A DNA stretch of 64,000 nucleotides, taken from the NCBI RefSeq assembly GCF_030247195.1, contig NC_080671.1, positions 107,805,845-107,869,844 on the forward strand. The letters run 5' to 3'. Shown here one piece after another: positions 56,290 to 64,000 of the stretch (its first letter is position 1; every line of letters starts with the position of its first letter). The position numbers and the translations under genes were made by a program. A model generated the notes under the pieces. That model was not told the origin of the DNA. It ran no database searches and was given only the letters and a program-made list of their open reading frames with translations. The stretch comes from Topomyia yanbarensis (taxonomy: Eukaryota; Arthropoda; Insecta; Diptera; Culicidae).

Positions 56290-56700
56290 AGTACGGCGAA
56301 GAGAAATAACGAATATCATGATAAAACTTCTAATATCATGAACATGAATCACATTATTCTAGGGTCAAATTCGAAGGTGAGGTGAAGAAAACAGTATTAC
56401 GATAACGTGAATATAAATTACAAAAATCGTGGAATGTAAATCACACCTCTCGTGACGAAAATGTCAAAAATTGTGATTGAGATTCTGAAATCATGAACAC
56501 AATTCACACTACTTGTGATTAAATTATCACGGTAGAGTGAATAGAAATAACGAAAATCGTGATGAAGATCCTGAACACATTAACATAAATCACACTACCT
56601 TTCCAAAAATATGCGATACAAAACTCTTGAATAAATTATCATGATAACGTGAATAGATATTACGAAAATCATGGCAAAGGTCCTGAAAACATGACCGTAA
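56290..56700 (+). repeat. Degenerate tandem repeat, period ~110-135 bp, about four units
   Basis: Each unit contains a GATAACGTGAATA-like word, ATTACGAAAATCRTG, a TCCTGAAAACATGA-like word and AAATCACACTAC in that order (near 56295, 56390, 56525 and 56640). Indels separate the units. Confidence 0.65.
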
Positions 56701-57078
56701 ATCGCGCTACTCTACTACATTACACTGAACGGAAAATGTAGTCGAATACAGTTTAAAGTGATAAGATTTATCAGATTCCAAAACTAGTTTAAGACAAAGA
56801 AGATATATTAAAATATAATTTTTCACCGATAGCTACATATGTCTCTGGCAGCACTGCTCAAGTGTAACTCAAACAGATCAATTGCAATAACTTCAGTTCT
56901 ATTAAAAATTCTTGTAGCTGTTAGCGCTCAAATGAAAGTTAATAGTAAAGTAATTAGCCTTACTTATTGTTGTGAGGAAATCTTGTCCAATCACAAAGTT
57001 ATAGCTGTTTTAGAAAACTTTATTGTTTATAAACAACATGGATGCAGGAGATGATAAAATCAATAGAACGAATAGAAT

Positions 57079-57248
57079 TTTTTTTGGATTATAGAGCTTT
57101 TAATCTTTGGGTCATTCGCTTCTTGTCGGGTTAGAGAAATCTCTTTTGGAAAAACATTTACCTCTATGTGCGGAGTTGGGAATCGAATCCAGGTGAGCTG
57201 AGTACAAGGCAATCGACTTACCAACTACGCTATGCCCGTCTCCAAAAA
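57079..57248 (-). mobile_element. Feilai-like tRNA-derived SINE
   Basis: Minus strand: GACGGGCATAGCGTAGTTGG, then A box TAGCGTAGTTGG, B box GGTTCGATTCCC-like (here GATTCGATTCCC), then CTCCGCACATAGAGG, CTCTAACCCGACAAGAAGCG and AATGACC. This order matches the Feilai SINE of Aedes as I recall it. GAATAGAAT is duplicated at 57070-57078 and 57249-57257, which sets the ends. Transcription would be by RNA polymerase III. Confidence 0.87.
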
Positions 57249-57257
57249 GAATAGAAT

Positions 57258-57660
57258 GAATACAATGAACAAAATGAAAAAAAGGATCAAATGAATAAAA
57301 AGACAAAAATAAACAGCATAAAATGATGAAAAATTAAACGATATTATAATGTTATAAAATTAATAGAACAAATTAAGTTGTAGCTAGTTAATATTCTGGA
57401 TGGAATGAATAAAACGAATGAATGAACAAAAGATTAGTCAGCTTAATAACATGAAGAAAGTAATTAAAATGCATTATCTGGAAAAATGGATAAAATGAGT
57501 TAAATGATTTATTTATTTGTTTATTGATACGAATAAAATGCATGCAATGAATCAACTGACGAGAATGAATCCAAATAATGACACAAAAAAGATAAAATGG
57601 GCTCAAATGAATAAAAATAATGCTGAATGAAAAAATGATCATAATGAAATAATCATATAT
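57258..57660. repeat. A-rich low-complexity tract
   Basis: Degenerate AATGAATAAAA words; the complement of the tract at 27060-27539. Confidence 0.7.
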
Positions 57661-57669
57661 TCCCAATTA

Positions 57670-57956
57670 GGGATCATCCATAAATGACGTAGCATTATAT
57701 GGGGGAGGGGGGAGTTTTGTATTTTGTGATGATGTGTGACGACAGGGGGGTAGGGGGTCATGTCATGCTACGTAGCTTTTTTAAAAGGGAATAAAAGAAT
57801 TTTTAAACAAATTTACGGGGACAAGGGGGGGCAGAGTTACCGTCAAGCTACGTAATTACCTGGGGGGTATTTAGAGGTTTGTGACGAAATGCTACAATGG
57901 GGGAGGGGGGTGTTAAAAATCACTCAAAAAATGCTACGTCATTTATCGATCATCTC
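57670..57956. mobile_element. PIF/Harbinger-type MITE (287 bp, TTA target)
   Basis: Termini GGGATCATCCATAAATGACG and, reversed, GAGATGATCGATAAATGACG, both extended by TAGCATT. TTA flanks both sides (57667-57669 and 57957-57959). G-rich runs inside (GGGGGAGGGGGG). Related in layout to 26316-26562. Confidence 0.85.
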
Positions 57957-57959
57957 TTA

Positions 57960-58813
57960 GTCAAATATTTGAAATGAATGAAATAAGAAACACAAAAAAA
58001 ATCTATGAAATGAATGAACTGTACAAAATGAGAACTTAGACTGAAATTTGAAAAAAAAGTATTTAAATAAAGTAAAAGTTTAAAACGAGTTGTACGAGTT
58101 TGTGATCCATTGTTTCAGAAAGTTCTGAAATGTTTGGGAAAATCCTATAATTTGGAAAATGGCTAATTAATATACAATGCACTTTCTAGTGTTTCCTTGT
58201 TCTTTGTTTTTACCTCTTTATTTTCGTTTTTCTTTTTCTATTCTAGTCTTAAACCTACCTAGCGATTCTACTCTATTGATAGACATTAATTAGTTATCAG
58301 GGAAATGGAATGTTCAATTTGTTTTGGAATTCAAAGATGTTTCTTTGGTCACAGCTTTTTGAAAGAAGAGGTTTTGTATAGAATAGAATTTTCAGGTCCA
58401 GTATTTACACGCATAATTGGAAGTAATAAACTGAGAAAAGGTCACATGTACTTTCAAGCCTCTCAAACTTCGATTTTTCTGACTGATTTATTAGCGCTAA
58501 TAAGGGTTATTTTGATTGGTAAAGAAAAAAATCTCCGGGTGGGAGATATTTTTCCAGTTGGACCAGCATAGAGCTGAATAAACTGAATACTGCAGTCAGT
58601 TCATGAAGCAGTGGTGCAAAATCTCAAACTGAGTTGTCTATTTACCGAAACCAACACTCAGCTTCATCGCCTTCCTTGTACATCCACTTCCAGGCTGATG
58701 GATGTTTCACGCAGAAACGAGTGCTTCAGTACAGAATCATTCACTAACCAAAGCATTTATTTGTTATATGTGGACAATAGACAACCCAAAAAATAATGAC
58801 TTTTTGAAAACTT
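57960..58813. other. No gene recognised; spacer
   Basis: The open frame at 58305-58571 starts MECSICFGIQRCFFGHSF but shows no RING or other domain spacing beyond two cysteines. Confidence 0.5.
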
Positions 58814-59340
58814 AATCGACGCACCCGTGAGTCGACTCTTAGTCTCACCAGGAGCACATGCTTCAAATTGATTCAAATCGGACAAATAAGTGAATCCCTT
58901 GTTTTAAATTTTTTCATAAAAAAAATCTTTTGGCCCTCTCTTGTATATTGAATCTTATTTCTAGTCTTAAGATAGCTGTAAACTTTTTTTCCTTTGTAAA
59001 AAAAATATTTCAACATTGTAACCTCCTAGTTTTAAGATATCCAAAATGTAAAAACATAAGCATTTGGCACCGCCAAGCTAACGCATTTGTGCCTATCAAA
59101 TAAACGAAATGAATAAAAAAAAAAAAATCGGACAAGTCTAGCTACCGGACTAACATGCGTGAAGTTTGCATGAGATTTTCCAACAATTTACCTGAAGAAA
59201 ACCAACTAACTTGAATTTTCACCGCTAGGTGGCACTGTATGCATCATATTACAAGTGAAAACAAGAAATATTATTAAATTGTCTGCAACGAAGACTGCAA
59301 TGAAATTTCTGTGAATATTTACGGCTTTCTGAGTCAGTTT
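58814..59340. repeat. Damaged arm of the foldback family, split by a non-LTR tail
   Basis: 58814-58885 and 59125-59340 together match the left arm of the element at 52060-53170. A partial opposite arm lies at 60512-60605. Confidence 0.85.
58886..59124 (+). mobile_element. 5'-truncated non-LTR 3' tail
   Basis: About 240 bp matching the minus-strand 3' UTR of the element at 27960-28763, ending in a poly(A) run. AAATCGGACAA is duplicated at 58875-58885 and 59125-59135. A related foldback arm at 52110-52140 shows the uninterrupted target. Confidence 0.92.
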
Positions 59341-61055
59341 AGCTTGAGCAAACGAATTGTTTTTAAAACTGGTCGACGTTTCTACCGTTTTTGGCGGCCT
59401 TTTTCAAGGGAAATTTAATCGTGTCATTTTTGTCGTAGTCGCTGATTGCCAACGGTGCGACTAGGTTGCACTGAAATTCTTCATATGTTGTAATAATTCT
59501 AAATGTCTAATAGAGTTTGTTCAAATAGAAAGGTCGAAGTTTAAGTTAAAAGTGTTTTACAAAAAATCAGTGAATGAGGAAAAACGAAATTTATCCTCGA
59601 AGATAAAACAATTTTTCGGAAATGAAAGGAAATGATTCTTTATTTTACTAAATGTTTGTGTATAGTACGTATATTTTGTCACTCGCACGATTTTAGTACT
59701 TTAGTACTAAACTCAGGTGATTCGCATTTAATAAATGCCAAAATTTCTTGACTTCTGCGGTAGAAGCCAAAGGATTAAGACGTCCGAAAGCTTGCTCATA
59801 TGACTCTAACCACGCTATTCTAAACTTTCTTCCTTTATCTGCTTTCTCTTCCTTGAATACTAGGGCTCTTAATATTGAAATATTTCACACTTTCCATTTC
59901 AGTCGCTTGCTAATTGCATGTCCTTACAACACAAAAAGAAAAAAATTTGACTCACTTATTTCATTCTCGAAAAATATTTCCCCGACGACGAATTACGTGC
60001 AATGTACACTAAATATGTAAATTTTCGTTCATCAAGTCGCCATGTTCATAGGTCGTGAAATGAACGAACCTAACCATTTACAATAAACAAAAAAAAATCG
60101 CATCCGCCGTTGAACCTATTCGTAACAGATTTACGTTTTCGTTCAACGATATTAAAACTATTAAAACGTTTTCGTATATTCCACCAAACATTTCTTTTGA
60201 ACAATGAAATCGATTCGTAATAAGCCTACGAAAGTCGTTTCGTAGTTTTTACTAAAGACTCGTAATAAAAATAAAAAACTATTCCATAGAACTACGAATG
60301 CTTCATCATATATTTGAAAACATCGTATATTTTACGAAAGTTTTATACACGAAACATTTACATTTACGACTATATTATCTCAGTTCTAATTCAATTCCAA
60401 GCACTCAAATTGGTAGAACACACTGTTCAATTAAACCCTACTGATTTCTTGCAAATAAAAAAGTTTGTGAAAATCGACAAAGGATCCTGTGTAAATATGA
60501 AAATATCGGTAACATATTAATAACTTCTCCGCAAGATTGTAGATTGATTTGCAGTCTTTGACAACGTTGTGGGTAATACAATATGTTCTCAGTTTTAGTG
60601 ATATTGGAATGAGGCAAATAATGGAAATAATCTCATTGCAAAATTTATTTTTTTAAACACAATACCATGTTCAAGATCCCTCGACCGATTATGTTACTTT
60701 TGGGCGCTAATAAAAGGGAAAAGTCCATTCTTTTATATGCTCAAGCTTAAGTGGTGTTTATTTTTTCGAATAAACTTGTTGAACAAAGGCACCGCGTGCG
60801 TCTTTTTTTTCTCTTAATTGTGAATGATATTTTTTTCGTTGTTTTTCCGGAACTAAGGGGGGAAGTTATGATAATTTGAATGAAATAAACTGCATAGGAA
60901 TATCAAAGATTAAAAATCTTAGTCACAGAAAAACACATATTTACTAGCCCAATTCGGTTCGTTTTATGGTAAATCAATGCAATTCAATCACAGTTCAATA
61001 GCATACCCAGACCTAATGCTACACTGAACTAGTTGAAGTTTCTCCGGTTATTGTT
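59341..61055. other. Spacer with a foldback-arm fragment at 60512-60605
   Basis: No gene. 60512-60605 shares TTAATAACTTCT and GCAGTCTTTGACAA with the right arm of the foldback family. Confidence 0.5.
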
Positions 61056-63258
61056 TTGCCTTTCTCATATAAAGAAAGGCTATGCAATCACTGTAAAAAT
61101 CGACTTTTTAACCGAGGCCCGGAGGGCCGAGTATCATACACCATTCGATTCAGTTCGTCGAGATCGGCAAATGTCTGTGTGTGTGTATGTATGTGTGTGT
61201 GTATGTGTGTGTGTATGTGTGTGTGTCATTTAAACTCACACAATTTTCTCAGAGATGGCTGAACCGATTTTCGCAAACTTAGTTTCATCTGAAAGGTATA
61301 ACGCTCCCATAAGCTGCTATTGAATTTTTAGTTGATCCGACTTCCGGTTCCGGAGTTACGGGTTGAAGAGTGCGGTCACACAGCAAATTTCCATATAAAC
61401 TGGTACCACCATAATGTTCAAATGATGTAAAACATATTAAAATTGATGTAACATTACTCTAGTTTGCGGGTCTCGATCACTAATGATCAATCAAAGCAGC
61501 TTTGACCACATTGGCCACCTATGACGGTTCATGACGCCCTCGGGGAACCCGCCAAGTTCCTAAGCTAATATCACACCCATTCCACAACGAATTCTCTACC
61601 GATTTTTACGAACTTAATTTCAAATGAAAGATACAGTAATGCCATTGTCTGCTGCTGAATTTCATTCGGTTCTGACTCTTGCTTCCGGAGTTACAGGGGT
61701 GTTAGTAAGGATACACTGGAATTTCCCATATAAATCGCGGTAGAATCGTAATACCTCAGAGGCTAAAAACTATTGAAATGGTCACCAAATTACTTCTAAT
61801 CGTAGATCTAGATCACTGATTGCCAATCAAACATTCTTTGAATATATTGTCCACTATCGACGATTCCGGAAGTCCGGAATTCCGGGCATATTCCACAATT
61901 AAAGTCACATCGGTTCATCGGTGATGACTGAACCGATTTTCTCAAACCAAGTCTCAAATGGAAGGCAAAATATGCAGTTGAGTATTGCGTAGCCGCCCCT
62001 TCCCCCCCTCCCCACCTTGCCCTTACACCTCCCTCCTTCATTACTCCCCTCTTCTTGGATCACCCTCACGCCCAGATTTCCTTCATCCACCCCGTATACC
62101 GAAATAAGATGAAGGATTTCTGACGCATCCTCCACACCCACTCTACTAAACCCCCATTCCCTACACGTTCAAACGCATTCCACCAACCTTTGCAAATTAT
62201 AATCACATGAAGATAACATTGAACTCATGCTTATTAAGCTAATTAAATATTATTCTTTTGCCTTTCTTATATAGAAAGGTTATGCAATTGCTCCAAAAAC
62301 CGACTTTCTAACCGAGGCCCGGAGGGCCGAGTCTCATATAACATTCGACTCAGTTCGCCGAGATCGCAAAATATCTGTGTGTATGTATGTGTGTATGTAT
62401 GTATGTGTGTATGTGTATGTGTGTATGTATGTGTGTGTATGTGCGGATTTGTTAACAAAATGTCCACATCAGTTACTCGGAGATGGCTGAACCGATTTTT
62501 ACAAACTAAGATTCAAATGAAAGGTATAATATTCCCATAGGTTGCTATTGAATTTCATTTTCAACCGACATCTTGTTCCGAATTACGAGTTGAAGAGTAT
62601 GGTTACAAAACAAAATTTGTTGATTTTTCCAAATCGGTTTCTCGGAATTTTCTGAGCCGATTTTGACAAACTTAATTTTAAATGAAAGGTCCATCAGCTG
62701 CTGTTGAATTTTGTGTGGATCCGAGTTCTGGTTCCTGAATTACAGGGTGATACGTACGATCACGCAGCAAATCCCGATTCTAACGAATTCTGCGATGAAT
62801 GTAAAAAGGTGATTTTTTTTCCAAAATGTAAACACAACTGTTGAATTTGTAGATCTAGGTCCCCAACAGTCATTCAAAGTCTCTTTGGCCACACTGGCCA
62901 CCATCGACGGATCCGGAAGCATCTAAAGTCAGAATAACGGTTATATTGGTTTCTCGAAAATGGCTAGATTTGCTCAACTTAGTCTCAAATGAAAGGTGTT
63001 GCGTCCCCAGAAACTGATATTAAATTCCATCTCCATCCGACTTCCAGCACCGGAGTTACGGGTTGTGGAGGTCGATCACATAGAAAACTCCGATTCAAAC
63101 CGATACCGCGATGAATGCAAAAAGGTGCTCTTATATATACTTACCAAGTGTAATAAGAATGAAAGACATTTCCATAAAGTTATATTGTACGAACCAGCTA
63201 TTAAATCATAGTTTGTAGAAATGAGAAAGGCACAATTGCACCTCTAGGTGGATTAAAA
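61056..63258 (+). repeat. Composite of the dispersed TIR family with internal tandem modules
   Basis: Left ends at 61056 and 62259 (TTGCCTTTCTYATATA, then GAGGCCCGGAGGGCCGAG), GT/ATGT microsatellites at about 61172-61227 and 62370-62443, and one right end at 63215-63258. The module with CTGAACCGATTTT, CAAATGAAAGG and TTCCGGAGTTAC repeats near 61255, 61600, 61925, 62485, 62650 and 62960. The second copy is nested in, or fused to, the first. No transposase. Confidence 0.75.
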
Positions 63259-64000
63259 CAGGTTTTTTAAACAAACATCGCTTCCCTTTTCTCGACCCGC
63301 TTAACCCCGCGGCCGATGAATTATGTAAACAATGCCAATACGGTCAAGTGCCAAAAATACCAACCTTATCACAGGAACCGAACCGTTCAACTGCGAAGCA
63401 CGCGCTCAACCCTGGTGAAGGCGGCTGATCAGATGTCCCAATCAGCGGAGGCTAGAACAAGGTTCCTCTTTCGGTAGGTCGTTAAAGTCACCCGATGACT
63501 GAACCTTTACCATTGCTCCTTTTTACAGTCCTTCGTTCGTTCGTTCGTTATCACTTTCAAGTCCATAAGCTGACACATGCGCAGCACATTATTTACTGTG
63601 CTACTAGCCGATGCCGATTGCTTGCTTTACACATTTATTGCTACACGCGCCTTTGTCTTTCGTGACGTTTCTGCCGCGCGGTTTCGCGGCACTTTATGAA
63701 CTGATGCTATTATTAGTATTATTGTGTAGGCATCCGAGATGTTGGATCACGTCTTGCACGGTAAGGGAAGACTACGATAACGTTCTGACGACGAACTTTG
63801 ATTCGCGTGTGTGAAATTTATTTCTAACTTCGGTGGAGAATAATAGCGAAATTTGAAATTTGGTTTTTGAACTAACCGTTGCATATTGTTTTTGCACATA
63901 CATGTTGCGCATGAAATAGGTAATATGTTAATGATAAAAATCAAATATCGCGTAAAATGTTCTTATATTGACGTCACAAATATAGTAATATCTAATATAT
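63259..64000. other. No gene recognised; less AT-rich spacer at the window end
   Basis: 63290-63800 is richer in GC and lacks repeat matches inside the window; a TTCG run lies near 63533. It may be unique sequence, but no exon can be supported. Confidence 0.45.

Noticed and set aside
54680..56700. A CRISPR-like array
   Set aside because: Units are degenerate, spacing is irregular, and the window is clearly an insect genome.
58305..58571. A small zinc-finger gene starting MECSICFG
   Set aside because: Only the first two cysteines fit a finger. No partner residues, no conserved context, and repeats surround it.
1..64000. Endogenous copies of RNA viruses, common in Aedes
   Set aside because: I looked for flavivirus-, rhabdovirus- and other virus-like peptides in the frames provided and saw none. 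The only reverse transcriptases belong to retrotransposons.

Overview
This window reads as intergenic or intronic chromosome from an Aedes-type mosquito. The main clue is a tRNA-derived SINE at 57079-57248 whose promoter boxes and body match, from memory, the Feilai family described from Aedes aegypti. AT-rich spacers packed with non-LTR elements, MITE-like elements and a Ty3/gypsy element fit that. No rRNA, CRISPR array or bacterial operon is present. Naming at species level is inference.

Layout. Positions 1-9590 hold a terminal fragment of a dispersed element, a 6 kb inverted-repeat structure (arms 1278-2090 and 6517-7341), an endonuclease remnant and a GC-rich promoter-like block (3951-4870). 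Positions 9600-15000 hold more copies of the dispersed family, a second inverted-repeat pair around a 0.45 kb tandem repeat, and another GC-rich block. Positions 15365-25309 are a complete, very young Ty3/gypsy LTR retrotransposon on the minus strand: near-identical 1.6 kb LTRs, 4-bp target duplication, tRNA-Lys-type primer site, open gag, open pol, and a slippery site plus hairpin joining them. Next come a piggyBac-type MITE (TTAA), a Harbinger-type MITE (TAA) and a hAT-like MITE.

Positions 27960-37639 are a full-length, RNase H-bearing non-LTR retrotransposon (I/Loner-like, minus strand) bounded by a 13-bp target duplication. It is dead: a one-base frameshift lies just after the endonuclease, and a 3.6 kb element with its own 7-bp target duplication splits ORF2. 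It landed in an older Jockey-like ORF1 remnant (37653-39290). Positions 40080-48670 hold further Jockey-like and R1/Jockey-like debris.

The only good candidate for a host gene is a GC-rich 5' leader followed by a short first coding exon at 50618-50699 (27 codons plus one base, with a splice donor). I do not recognise the protein. Downstream are paired MITEs with 4-bp duplications, a 1.1 kb foldback element, degenerate tandem arrays, two SINE-like units, a second Harbinger-type MITE, a 5'-truncated tail of the same non-LTR family, and a large composite of the dispersed family (61056-63258).

The genes do not form a pathway. Gag and pol of the LTR element work together in one particle, and ORF1, endonuclease, reverse transcriptase and RNase H of the non-LTR element were once one retrotransposition unit. 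The value of the window is its readable order of insertions. I saw no convincing new biological system, and I list the structures that remain unexplained.
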